A DNA stretch of 64,000 nt from Streptomyces koelreuteriae (GTDB lineage: Bacteria > Actinomycetota > Actinomycetes > Streptomycetales > Streptomycetaceae). Both the position numbers and the translations under genes were made by a program. The notes beneath the pieces were generated by a model that saw nothing but the letters and a program-made list of their open reading frames with translations, was not told where the DNA came from and did not search any database. Positions 8,991-17,695 of the stretch are shown one piece after another. The DNA is taken from positions 8,122,001-8,186,000 of the forward strand of contig NZ_CP075896.1 of assembly GCF_018604545.1 (NCBI RefSeq), written 5' to 3'. Positions within the stretch are counted from its first letter, which is position 1. Each line of letters begins with the position of its first letter.

Positions 8991-10274
8991 ATGAAGCAGA
9001 TCCCCTACTGGCTCGACACCGCCCCCGCCCTGCCCGACCGCTCCGGAAAGGACCTGCCCGACGAGGCGGACGTGGTCGTGATCGGCGGCGGCCTCACCGG
9101 CCTGTCCACCGCCTACCACGCCGCCCGCAAGGGCGCCCGGGTCGTCCTCGTAGAGAAGGACAAGGTCGGCTCGGGCGCCTCCGGACGCAACGGCAGCATG
9201 TGTACCCAGGGCCTCACCATCGGCGTCGGCGAGGCCCGCAAACGCTACGGCCAGGAGCGCGCCCGGGAGCTGTACGACGCCTTCCGCGAGGCGGTCGACG
9301 TGGTCGAGGAGATCACCCGGACCGAGCGGATCGACTGCGACTTCCACCGCGCCGGCCGCCTCGGAGTCGCCTTCAAACCGCAGCACTTCGAGGGCATGCG
9401 GGCCACCCAGCGCGACCTGGCCGACAACTTCGGCCACGAGACCCGGCTCCTGACCCGCGCCGAGCTGAAGTCGGAACTGAACTCGGACTACTACCACGGC
9501 GCCCTGCTCGACCCGCTCAGCGCCGCCCTGCACGTCGGCAAGTACGTCCACGGACTCGCCGAGGCCGCCGAACGGGCCGGCGCGGAGATCCACGAACGCA
9601 ACGCCGCCACCGGCCTCACCCGCCTCCCCGGCGGCGGCTTCGTGGTCGAGACGCTCCACGGCACCATCCGCGCCAAGCAGGTGATGGCGGCGACCGACGC
9701 CTACACCGACAAGGCGATGCCGTGGTTCCGCAAGCGGCTCATCAACGTCGGCAGCTTCATCGTCGTCACCGAGCCGCTGGGCGAGGAGCGTGCCAAGTCA
9801 CTCATCCCGAACGGCCGTCTGGTGGTGGACTCCAAGAACATCGGCCACTACATCCGCCTCACCCCGGACCACCGCCTCGCCTTCGGCGGCCGGGCCCGCT
9901 TCGCCCCGTCCAACCCGGCCTCCGACGTCAAGAGCGGCGACATCCTGAAGCGGGAGATGACCGAGATCTTCCCGCAGCTCGCCGGGGTGCGGATCGACTA
10001 CGTGTGGGGCGGCATGGTCGGCTTCTCCTGGGACCGCCTCCCGCACGCGGGCGAGACCGACGGCCTGTACTACTCGATGGGGTACTGCGGCCACGGGGTC
10101 CAGATGGCCACCTACATGGGCCGCGCGGTCGCCGAGATGATGGACGGCCGCCCGGAGGCCAACCCGCTGCGCGGCCTCGGCTTCCCGAAGGTCCCGGTGC
10201 CCTTCTACAACGGCACCCCCTGGTTCCTGCCGTTCGGCGGCGCCTACTACAAGGCCAAGGACAAGCTGCGCTGA
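8991..10274 (+). CDS. FAD-dependent amine oxidoreductase (DAO/PuuB family)
   Basis: This 427-residue flavoprotein has an N-terminal FAD-binding Rossmann motif VVVIGGGLTGLSTAYHAA (about 28-45), followed by a matching second-strand acidic end (VVLVEKDKVGSGASGRN). The C-terminal GMVGFSWDRLPHAGE and GYCGHGVQMA segments are typical of gamma-glutamylputrescine oxidase and glycine/sarcosine oxidase relatives. Such enzymes oxidise a secondary or terminal amine to an aldehyde and ammonia, feeding the ALDH. The ATG at 8991 is preceded by GTGAGGACGCACGCC, and the long open frame ahead of it is a shadow over the HAD gene. It closes the operon; no clear terminator follows. Confidence 0.88.
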   Translation: MKQIPYWLDTAPALPDRSGKDLPDEADVVVIGGGLTGLSTAYHAARKGARVVLVEKDKVGSGASGRNGSMCTQGLTIGVGEARKRYGQERARELYDAFREAVDVVEEITRTERIDCDFHRAGRLGVAFKPQHFEGMRATQRDLADNFGHETRLLTRAELKSELNSDYYHGALLDPLSAALHVGKYVHGLAEAAERAGAEIHERNAATGLTRLPGGGFVVETLHGTIRAKQVMAATDAYTDKAMPWFRKRLINVGSFIVVTEPLGEERAKSLIPNGRLVVDSKNIGHYIRLTPDHRLAFGGRARFAPSNPASDVKSGDILKREMTEIFPQLAGVRIDYVWGGMVGFSWDRLPHAGETDGLYYSMGYCGHGVQMATYMGRAVAEMMDGRPEANPLRGLGFPKVPVPFYNGTPWFLPFGGAYYKAKDKLR

Positions 10275-10299
10275 CGCCCCTTCCGGGCCGCAGCGGGGT

Positions 10300-10340
10300 A
10301 CATGAAGAAATGAATGAGTCTTCATGTGTTCCTGTATGGT
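10300..10340 (+). promoter_or_regulatory. Perfect 9-bp dyad and -10 box ahead of the metal ATPase
   Basis: ACATGAAGA (10300-10308) is repeated in inverted form as TCTTCATGT (10319-10327) with a 10-nt spacer, followed by a TATGGT -10-like hexamer at 10335-10340. The TGAA...TTCA core and the position just upstream of a P1B ATPase resemble operators of ArsR/SmtB-family metal sensors. No such sensor gene lies beside it. The dyad sits where a -35 element would be, and the expected -35 itself is poor. Confidence 0.6.
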
Positions 10341-10379
10341 GAGGCGCGTTCACGCGCCCCCGCCAGAAGGACCCCCCCC

Positions 10380-12347
10380 TTGACTTCCACCCTCACGCCG
10401 CGGCCGGTCCAGGAGGCGGAGCCCGCACGCCCCGGGACCGTGCCGCGGCGGCGCACCCGTGTCCTCGCGCTTCCCGAGGCGCGCTGGGCCGCGGCGGCCA
10501 CCGCCTGCTTCCTGCTCGCGCTGCCGCTCCAGCTGACCGGCGCCCCCGCCTGGACCTGGGGCCCGCTGTACGCGGCGGCGTACGCCACGGGCGGCTGGGA
10601 GCCGGGCTGGGAGGGGCTGAAGGCGCTCAAGGACCGCACCCTCGACGTCGACCTGCTGATGGTGGTCGCCGCACTGGGCGCGGCCGCGATCGGGCAGGTC
10701 ATGGACGGCGCCCTGCTCATCGTCATCTTCGCCACCTCCGGCGCCTTGGAGGCGCTGGCCACGGCCCGCACCGCCGACTCCGTCCGCGGCCTGCTCGACC
10801 TGGCCCCCGCCACGGCCACCCGGCTCTCTCCCGACGGCGGGGAACAGGTCGTCCCCGTCGAGGAGCTGACGGTCGGCGACACCGTCCTCGTCCGCCCCGG
10901 GGAGCGCGTCGGCGCCGACGGCCGGGTGCTGGACGGGGCGAGCGAGGTGGACCAGGCGACCATCACCGGCGAGCCGCTCCCCGTGCCGAAGGAGCGGGGC
11001 GACGAGGTCTTCGCGGGCACACTCAACGGCACCGGCGCCCTGCGGGTCCGGGTCGAGCGCGACGCGTCCGACTCGGTGATCGCCCGGATCGTCCGGATGG
11101 TGCAGGAGGCGTCCGAGACCAAGGCGCCCACGCAACTGTTCATCGAGAAGGTCGAGCAGCGCTATTCGCTGGGCATGGTGGCCGCGACCCTGGCCGTCTT
11201 CCTGGTGCCGCTGGCCTTCGGCGAACAGCTCAACGACGCGCTGCTGCGGGCCATGACCTTCATGATCGTGGCCTCGCCGTGCGCGGTCGTGCTGGCCACC
11301 ATGCCGCCCCTGCTGTCGGCCATCGCCAACGCCGGGCGGCACGGTGTGCTGGTGAAGTCGGCCGTGGTGATGGAGCGGATCGGCCAGGTGGACGCGGTCG
11401 CACTGGACAAGACCGGCACCCTGACCGAAGGCAGCCCGCGCGTCACCGACGTCCGTCCGCTGCCCGGATCACGGCTGGACGAGGGCGAGTTGCTGACCCT
11501 GGCGGCAGCCGCCGAGCGGCCCAGCGAGCACCCGCTGGCCCGGGCGATCGTCGACGCGGCCCGCGAGCAGGGCCTCGACCTGCCCGAAGCGCAGGACTTC
11601 ACCTCCGCGCCGGGCGTGGGAGTGACCGCCGTCGTCGACGGCCGTGCGGTCGCGGTGGGTGCCCCGGCCCGGCTGACGGACGACGCCCTCGACGGGGTCG
11701 CGGAACTGGAGGAGTCCGGCCGTACCGCCGTCCTGGTCGTCGTCGACGGCACCCCCGCCGGACTGCTCGGCATCGCCGACCGGCCGCGCCCGGACGCCGC
11801 CGCCACGGTCGCCGCCCTCACCACGCTCACCGGCGCCGCCCCGACCCTTCTCACCGGCGACAACCCCCGGGCCGCCGCGCACCTCGCCGCCGAGACCGGC
11901 ATCGACGACGTGCGCGCCGGGCTGCTGCCGCAGGACAAGCTGGCCGCCGTCCAGGAGATGGCGAGCGCGGGCCGCAAGGTGCTGGTCGTCGGGGACGGCG
12001 TCAACGACGCACCCGCCCTGGCCGCCGCCCACACCGGAATCGCCATGGGCCGGGCGGGCTCCGACCTCGCCCTGGAGACCGCAGACGCCGTGATCGTGCG
12101 CGACGAACTCGCCGCCGTCCCCGCCACCGTCGCCCTCTCCCGTCGCGCCCGCCGACTGGTCGTCCAGAACCTCGTGATCGCCGGGGTGTTCATCGCCGGC
12201 CTCGTCGTCTGGGACCTGGCGGGCGACCTGCCGCTGCCCCTGGGGGTCGCCGGCCACGAGGGCTCCACGGTCCTCGTCGGACTGAACGGCCTGCGGCTGC
12301 TGAGGGAATCGGCCTGGCAGAAGGCCGCCGCCGAGGGGAGCGCCTGA
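10380..12347 (+). CDS. P1B-type heavy-metal-transporting ATPase (CtpD-like)
   Basis: This 655-residue pump exports a divalent transition metal from the cytosol. The metal-binding SPC motif is at about residues 299-301 (MIVASPCAVVLA), the phosphorylated aspartate is Asp343 in LDKTGTLTEG, the HP motif is in PSEHPLARAI, the TGD motif in LLTGDNPRA and the hinge in VGDGVNDAPALA. There is no N-terminal CxxC metal-binding domain. SPC with a compact N-terminus points to the P1B-4 class (Co/Zn/Fe, CtpD or CoaT type). The TTG at 10380 is chosen because AGAAGGA lies about 8 nt ahead; a start at 10314 would put the coding region inside the operator dyad. Confidence 0.9.
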   Translation: MTSTLTPRPVQEAEPARPGTVPRRRTRVLALPEARWAAAATACFLLALPLQLTGAPAWTWGPLYAAAYATGGWEPGWEGLKALKDRTLDVDLLMVVAALGAAAIGQVMDGALLIVIFATSGALEALATARTADSVRGLLDLAPATATRLSPDGGEQVVPVEELTVGDTVLVRPGERVGADGRVLDGASEVDQATITGEPLPVPKERGDEVFAGTLNGTGALRVRVERDASDSVIARIVRMVQEASETKAPTQLFIEKVEQRYSLGMVAATLAVFLVPLAFGEQLNDALLRAMTFMIVASPCAVVLATMPPLLSAIANAGRHGVLVKSAVVMERIGQVDAVALDKTGTLTEGSPRVTDVRPLPGSRLDEGELLTLAAAAERPSEHPLARAIVDAAREQGLDLPEAQDFTSAPGVGVTAVVDGRAVAVGAPARLTDDALDGVAELEESGRTAVLVVVDGTPAGLLGIADRPRPDAAATVAALTTLTGAAPTLLTGDNPRAAAHLAAETGIDDVRAGLLPQDKLAAVQEMASAGRKVLVVGDGVNDAPALAAAHTGIAMGRAGSDLALETADAVIVRDELAAVPATVALSRRARRLVVQNLVIAGVFIAGLVVWDLAGDLPLPLGVAGHEGSTVLVGLNGLRLLRESAWQKAAAEGSA

Positions 12348-12352
12348 GCCCG

Positions 12353-13420
12353 TCAGCCCACCGGCGGCGGACCGCTGCTCGCGCGCACGACGAGGTCCAC
12401 GGGGACGAGGCTGTCCACACGGGGCCGCTCGCCCGGGCCGTCGATACGGTCCAGGAGAAGACGCAGGGACCGCGTGCCGATCTCGGCGAAGTCGGTGCGG
12501 ACAGTGGTCAGCGGGGGCAGCAGATGCGCGGCCTCGGGGATGTCGTCGTAGCCGACGACACTGACCTCCCCGGGGACGGACCGCCCGGATTCGTGCAGGG
12601 CGTGCAGCAGGCCCAGCGCCATCTGGTCGTTGGAGGCGAACACGGCCGTCACCTCCGGGCGCCGGGCCAGCCGACGGCCCAGTTCGTAACCGGAGTCGGC
12701 GCCCCAGTCCCCGACGAGGGGTGCCGGGACATCGGCACCGGCCGCCTGGAGCGTCTCCTGCCAGCTCGCCAGCCGATGGTCGGCGGAGGTCCAGCCGGTC
12801 GGACCCGCGATGTGCCAGACGGTGGCGTGCCCCAGGCCGAGGAGATGCTCGGTGGCCTTACGGGCGCCGGTACGGGAATCACCCGTGACCAGGGGAGTGC
12901 TGTCGTCGAGGGCGCTCTCCAGCACCACCAGGGGAGTGCCGAGCTCGGTCTCCGCCAGCGCGCGGCCCACCCACTGCTGCGGGGCGATCGCGATGACGCC
13001 GTCCGCCCCCTCGGCCGACAGCCGGTTCACGGCCTCGACGACGGTCCCGTGGTCGGCCGTGTCCAGGGCGATGGAGCTGACGAGGTAACCGGCCTCCTGC
13101 GCCGCGGTGTTGATCGCGGTCAGGATGGAGGCGGGCCCGTACCGTGCGGCGTCGAAGGAGATCACGCCGAGCATCCGGGTCCTGCCGCTGGCCAGGGACC
13201 GCGCGCTGCGGCTGGGCCGGTAGCCGAGCGTCCGCATCGCCTCCAGGACCGCCTCACGCGTCTCGGGGCGGACGGCCGGGTGGTCGTTGAGCACGCGGGA
13301 GACGGTCTGCTTGGAGACGCCGGCCAGCCGGGCCACGTCGGCCATCACCGGCCGCGTCCCCGCGAAGTTGCGCCTGCTGCGGCCCTTGGGAACCGGGCCG
13401 TCGGTGGCGCTCGGTGTCAT
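12353..13420 (-). CDS. LacI-family transcriptional repressor
   Basis: This 355-residue regulator has an N-terminal LacI helix-turn-helix (VMADVARLAGVSKQTVSRVLND, about residues 25-46), the hinge helix RPSRSARSLASG, and a periplasmic-binding-protein-like sensor domain. It lies 87 bp downstream of the second of two GH35 genes on the same strand and is probably the last gene of that operon. It most likely binds the palindrome at 18901-18914 in front of the operon and is released by a galactoside. The tail faces the metal ATPase gene with only 5 bp between the two stops. Confidence 0.9.
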   Translation of the reverse strand: MTPSATDGPVPKGRSRRNFAGTRPVMADVARLAGVSKQTVSRVLNDHPAVRPETREAVLEAMRTLGYRPSRSARSLASGRTRMLGVISFDAARYGPASILTAINTAAQEAGYLVSSIALDTADHGTVVEAVNRLSAEGADGVIAIAPQQWVGRALAETELGTPLVVLESALDDSTPLVTGDSRTGARKATEHLLGLGHATVWHIAGPTGWTSADHRLASWQETLQAAGADVPAPLVGDWGADSGYELGRRLARRPEVTAVFASNDQMALGLLHALHESGRSVPGEVSVVGYDDIPEAAHLLPPLTTVRTDFAEIGTRSLRLLLDRIDGPGERPRVDSLVPVDLVVRASSGPPPVG

Positions 13421-13507
13421 GGCGGGTGATTCCTCGACGTCGGGTACGGCGGTCCTGAACCCGCCCGGCAGGAGCCCAGCATAGGCGGGGCAGTGCCCGC
13501 GGCGGCC

Positions 13508-15895
13508 TCAGCCGGTCCGGACCGTCCACACACGCGTGACCACCCACTCGGCCCGCCCCACCCCGGCCGCCCGCCAGGCATCACCCACCTGCCCCGGCAC
13601 ATGCACCGCCGCGTCCGCCGCCAGCGGCAGCACCTTCAGCCGTAGCCCCCGCGCACGCAACTCCTCGGCCGGAATCCGGTCGAGGCCGATGTCCCAGACC
13701 CGCCCCGAGTAGAACTGGTCGGCGACCAGGACGTCCCCCGCGTAGGCCCGTGCCAGATCACCGGTCCAGTGCAGCCGCAGCAGCACACCGGCGGGCGCCC
13801 GCAGCAGTTCCTCCGGTACGTCGACCCGGTACTCGGCGGCCGCGGCGTCCACATGCTTGTCGGCCGGCACACTCGCCCGGCCCTGCACACCGGTCACGGG
13901 CTCGGGGGCCGGACCGGCCGGCCTGACCAGGGTGACCCGCGCGGCGGTGTCACCGACGCCCCCGGCTTCGACGGTGTAGCGCGTGCACACACCGTCCGCC
14001 TCCTCCCGCACCCGTTCCCCCTCCACCACCAGGGCGGAACCGGGCGCGGGCAGCACCGCGAACGACGGCTCGGCGGCCGGGCTGTGCAGCCGTACCTCGT
14101 CACCGTCGAAGACGACCCCGTCCCCGCAGAGCACCAGCCGCTCCGCTCCCCACGCGACACCTCGGTAGGCCGTACGGGCCGTCGCCGCGTCCAGGACCAG
14201 CAGGCCGACGCGGGAACCGTCGGCCGCGTCCACCTCGACCAGGGCATCGGTGCCCGGCCGCAGACCGGTGACCAGGACCCGGCCGTCGACCGGCGTGACC
14301 TCCCCGTCACCGGACGGCACGGCGACGGACGCCACCGTATCCGCGTCCAGGGCGAGTTCGGGCGCGATGCCGTCGGTCGCGGCCAGCACCAGGACCGTAC
14401 GGCCGTCCGCCTCGACCGTGCACACCGGCTGCGCGGAGGCCCACTCCAGCCGCACCCCGGCCACGTCCAACCGCAGCGGCCAGCAGAAGAAGGCGCCGGA
14501 GGGCACCGTCACGGGAGCGCTCGGCAGCGTGAGCGCACGCGCGCCCGGAAAGTCGATCGTGAACGTCGTGCCCGGGTGGTCCGGCAGCGGCTCGTGCGGC
14601 TGGTGGTTGGTCACGAACAGGAAGCCCGAGGTGCCGTCGGTGCGCACTGCCCAGCGCAGGGTGTCACGGTCGTGCTGCCCGGCCGGCAGCCGCTCGGGCA
14701 GCACGGACTCCATGGGCGCGATCCGGTGCCCGAATTCGGCCAGCAGCAGGTGCTGGAGCCGCAGTTCGTGGTACGAGGGCCGCACCTGGCCGTACTCGCC
14801 GAGCGGGGCCTGGAAGTCGTAGCTCAGGACCGGCAGGTCGTTGGGGTAGCCGGTGGCGTGCGACTCCTGAAGGGTGGTCAGCTCTCCCTGCGGATTCGTA
14901 CCGCCGTGGAACATGTAGTAGCCCTGCCACACCGAACCGCAGCCGATCTTGGTCAGCCCGAGCGCGCCCACGTCGGCCGCCTCCACCCGGGGCCGCCGGT
15001 GATAGGCCACCGCCATACCCCCTCCCAACTCACAGGTGACCCAGGGGAACCGATCCGTCGGAGCCGGCCCGGCGCCGCGCACGGCCGTGGGCCGCAGGTC
15101 GGCGCCGATGCCCTCGTCGTCGCGCTCGTGCGTGAAGAAGAAGTGCTTGCGACAGGTGTCGGGCCAGCCGCCGTCCGCCTCCGTCCAGAACGCCTCGGGA
15201 TACCCGCCGTACAGCGGAAGCAGCTCCTCGCCCGGGAGCCGCACCCCGCCCCAGGCGGTCGACGTCCACAACGGTGCGCTCAGCCCGACCTCCTGAGCGA
15301 GACGCTTGAGCGTGCGCAGATGGCCGGGCTGGTCATACAACTCGTTCTCGATCTGGATCGCGACGATCGGCCCGCCGTGCGCCCGGTCCAGACCGCGCAG
15401 TTGCTCCGCGACGGCCTGGAACCAGGCGCGTACGGGCTCCAAGTACGCCGGGTCGTCGGTACGCGGCGTGCAGGCGCGGGCGAGCAGCCAGTCGGGCAGG
15501 CCGCCGTTGCGCACCTCCGCGTGCGACCAGGGGCCGATGCGCGGGACGAAGTCCAGGCCGTGGCGGGCGCACAGCCCGGCGAAGCGCCGGAGGTCGCGGT
15601 CGCCGTCGAAGCGGACCCGGCCCTCGATCTCCTCGTGGTGGATCCAGATCACATAGGAGGCGACGGCGGTCACCCCGCCCGCCTTCATCTTCAGCAACTC
15701 CTCCTCCCACTCCCCGTGCGGGTAGCGGGAGTAGTGGAACTCGCCGGAGACCGGGAACCAGGGGCGGCCGCCACGGGTGAGCCAGCGGCTCGTGACCTCG
15801 ATCGGGTCGGGCACGCCCGGCGCGTCCGCGAAGGGCAGATGGCCGGTCAGCGGGGGAGCGGAGGGCGTGGGAACGCGCAGTCGGTGCGGGGTCAC
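13508..15895 (-). CDS. GH35 beta-galactosidase (long form)
   Basis: This 795-residue retaining glycosidase has its acid/base glutamate in IVAIQIENELYDQ and its predicted nucleophile in WVTCELGGGM. The family 35 signature phrases GPWSHAEVRNGGLPDWLL and YYMFHGGTNPQGE are present. C-terminal beta-rich regions follow. It would remove terminal beta-linked galactose from oligosaccharides in the cytoplasm, as no signal peptide is seen. The GTG at 15895 is chosen because it overlaps the stop of the upstream GH35 gene as GTGA; the frame is open 60 codons further but that extension only mirrors the neighbour's coding strand. Confidence 0.9.
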   Translation of the reverse strand: MTPHRLRVPTPSAPPLTGHLPFADAPGVPDPIEVTSRWLTRGGRPWFPVSGEFHYSRYPHGEWEEELLKMKAGGVTAVASYVIWIHHEEIEGRVRFDGDRDLRRFAGLCARHGLDFVPRIGPWSHAEVRNGGLPDWLLARACTPRTDDPAYLEPVRAWFQAVAEQLRGLDRAHGGPIVAIQIENELYDQPGHLRTLKRLAQEVGLSAPLWTSTAWGGVRLPGEELLPLYGGYPEAFWTEADGGWPDTCRKHFFFTHERDDEGIGADLRPTAVRGAGPAPTDRFPWVTCELGGGMAVAYHRRPRVEAADVGALGLTKIGCGSVWQGYYMFHGGTNPQGELTTLQESHATGYPNDLPVLSYDFQAPLGEYGQVRPSYHELRLQHLLLAEFGHRIAPMESVLPERLPAGQHDRDTLRWAVRTDGTSGFLFVTNHQPHEPLPDHPGTTFTIDFPGARALTLPSAPVTVPSGAFFCWPLRLDVAGVRLEWASAQPVCTVEADGRTVLVLAATDGIAPELALDADTVASVAVPSGDGEVTPVDGRVLVTGLRPGTDALVEVDAADGSRVGLLVLDAATARTAYRGVAWGAERLVLCGDGVVFDGDEVRLHSPAAEPSFAVLPAPGSALVVEGERVREEADGVCTRYTVEAGGVGDTAARVTLVRPAGPAPEPVTGVQGRASVPADKHVDAAAAEYRVDVPEELLRAPAGVLLRLHWTGDLARAYAGDVLVADQFYSGRVWDIGLDRIPAEELRARGLRLKVLPLAADAAVHVPGQVGDAWRAAGVGRAEWVVTRVWTVRTG

Positions 15896-17658
15896 CAGGT
15901 GTTCTCCGGGCCGAGGTCGGGGGTGTCGGTGAGTTGGGCGCGGGTGACGGTCGTGCCGTGCAGCTCCAGCAGGACCAGCTCGTTGGCGCCCGGCCGCAGA
16001 ACCGGTGCGGGGAGGTACAGGGTGTGCTGCGGGCCCCGGTTCCAGTAGCGGCCGAGGTGGAAGCCGTTGACCCACGCCTGGCCCTTCGTCCAGCCGGGCA
16101 GGGCGAGGAAGGCGTCGGCGGGCGTGTCCACCGCGAAGGTGCCGCGATGGAAGGCCGGCACGGTGACCGTGGACCCGTCGGCCGGTACGAACGGCAGCCC
16201 CTCCACGTCGTCCAGCGGCAGCGGGCGGCAGTCCCAGCCCCGCAGGGCGGCGCCGCTGAAGGAGACGGGCCCGAGCAGGCCCTTGGGCGCGCCGATACGA
16301 GGCCCGTAGTTGACGCCGCCCAGGTTCTCGACGAGGACCTCCAGCGTCGCGCCGGAGCGGGGGACGCGCACGGGCAGTGTCTCGTCGTGGCGTTCGCGCT
16401 CCAGTACACCGACCGGGGCGCCGTCGACGAAGACCTGGGCGCGGTCGCCGACACCGCCGGAGAAGTGCAGCAGACCGTCACCGGCAGTGGGAAGGGTGGT
16501 GCGGTAGAGCGCGTAGCCGGTGCGCTGCCCGAGCTCGTCCATGGTCACGGGGTCGTCGGCGTGCACGGGTGGGGCGAGCGTATCGGCGAGCGGCAGCAGG
16601 GGCGCCCGGCCAGCCAACTTCACATCGGTGGGCGGGAGTTTGGGTCCCGGGTCCGGGAAGGGCTCGTCGGGAACGCCGGCATGGCGGGCGATGACCTCGC
16701 GGAAGGCGTGGTACTTCGGCCCCGGGTCGCCGCACTCGGTGAGCGCGGCGTCGTAGTCGTAGGACGTGATGGTCGGGGTGTAGGCGTGCTTGTGGTTGGC
16801 CCCGTTGGCGAAGCCGAAGTTGGTGCCGCCGTGGAACATGTAGATGTTCACGGACGCCCCGGCGGACAGCAGCCGGTCCAGGTCCGCGGCGGCGTCGGCC
16901 GCGTCCCGCACATGGTGCGGACCGCCCCAGTGGTCGAACCAGCCGATCCAGAACTCCGCGCAGAACAGGGGCCCTTCACTCCGGTGCTCGCGCAGCCGCC
17001 CGAGGGACTGCTCGACACGGCTGCCGAAGGTGCTGGCGGCCAGGACGCCGGGCAGGGTTCCGGTGGCCAAGTGCTCTGGGTCGGCCTGGTCGCAGGTGAA
17101 GAGCAGTTCCTCCACCCCTCGGGAGCGGAACGCGTCGGCCAGGTGCTTCAGATACGCGCTGTCGTCGCCGTAGGCCCCGTACTCGTTCTCCACCTGCACC
17201 GCGATGACGGGACCGCCCGCCGCCGCCATGTAGGGGCGGAGCGCGGGCAGCAGCAGGTCGAGATAGCGGTCGACGGCCCCGGTGAAGCGCGGATCGCTGG
17301 TCCGCAGCCGGATGTCCGGGTCCGAGGTCAGCCAGTCGGGCAGGCCGCCCCCGTCCCATTCGGCGCAGATGAACGGACCCGGACGCAGCAGCACACGCAG
17401 CCCCTCGTCCCGGGCGAGCCGCAGGAACCGGGGCAGGTCGAGGAAGCCGTCGAGCACGAGGGGCCCGTCGGGATCCGGCTGGTGGTGGTTCCACGGAAGG
17501 TACGTCTCCACCGTGTTGAGGCCCATCAGCCGGGCCTTGCGCAACCGGTCGGCCCACAGGTCGGGGTGGACACGGAAGTAGTGCAGCGCGCCGGAGAGGA
17601 TCCGGAACGGCTCGCCGTGCAGCAGGAATCCGTCGGACGTCGTCGTCAGAGCGGGCAT
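15892..17658 (-). CDS. GH35 beta-galactosidase (short form)
   Basis: This 588-residue GH35 enzyme has an acid/base glutamate in IAVQVENEYGAYG and a nucleophile in FCAEFWIGWFDHWG. N-terminal features GEPFRILSGALHYFRVHPDLW and GPFICAEWDGGGLPDWL are classic for the family. The ATG at 17658 has a GAAGGGA ribosome site 6-7 nt ahead, and the homology begins directly after it, so a longer reading from 17865 is rejected. It is cytoplasmic by lack of a signal peptide. It follows the MFS gene by 37 bp and is translationally coupled to the second GH35 gene. The two enzymes are strongly diverged, which suggests different linkages or aglycones. Confidence 0.92.
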   Translation of the reverse strand: MPALTTTSDGFLLHGEPFRILSGALHYFRVHPDLWADRLRKARLMGLNTVETYLPWNHHQPDPDGPLVLDGFLDLPRFLRLARDEGLRVLLRPGPFICAEWDGGGLPDWLTSDPDIRLRTSDPRFTGAVDRYLDLLLPALRPYMAAAGGPVIAVQVENEYGAYGDDSAYLKHLADAFRSRGVEELLFTCDQADPEHLATGTLPGVLAASTFGSRVEQSLGRLREHRSEGPLFCAEFWIGWFDHWGGPHHVRDAADAAADLDRLLSAGASVNIYMFHGGTNFGFANGANHKHAYTPTITSYDYDAALTECGDPGPKYHAFREVIARHAGVPDEPFPDPGPKLPPTDVKLAGRAPLLPLADTLAPPVHADDPVTMDELGQRTGYALYRTTLPTAGDGLLHFSGGVGDRAQVFVDGAPVGVLERERHDETLPVRVPRSGATLEVLVENLGGVNYGPRIGAPKGLLGPVSFSGAALRGWDCRPLPLDDVEGLPFVPADGSTVTVPAFHRGTFAVDTPADAFLALPGWTKGQAWVNGFHLGRYWNRGPQHTLYLPAPVLRPGANELVLLELHGTTVTRAQLTDTPDLGPENTW

Positions 17659-17695
17659 GCGAGGCTTCCCTTCGAAGTATTCGAGGCAGGGGCAG

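Noticed and set aside
10314..10379. Upstream start for the metal ATPase
   Set aside because: It would place coding sequence in the operator/promoter region, and the TTG at 10380 has a well-spaced AGAAGGA site.
15896..16075. N-terminal extension of the long GH35 enzyme
   Set aside because: The extra 60 codons overlap the upstream GH35 gene, are Pro/Arg-rich, and family similarity begins only after the GTG at 15895.
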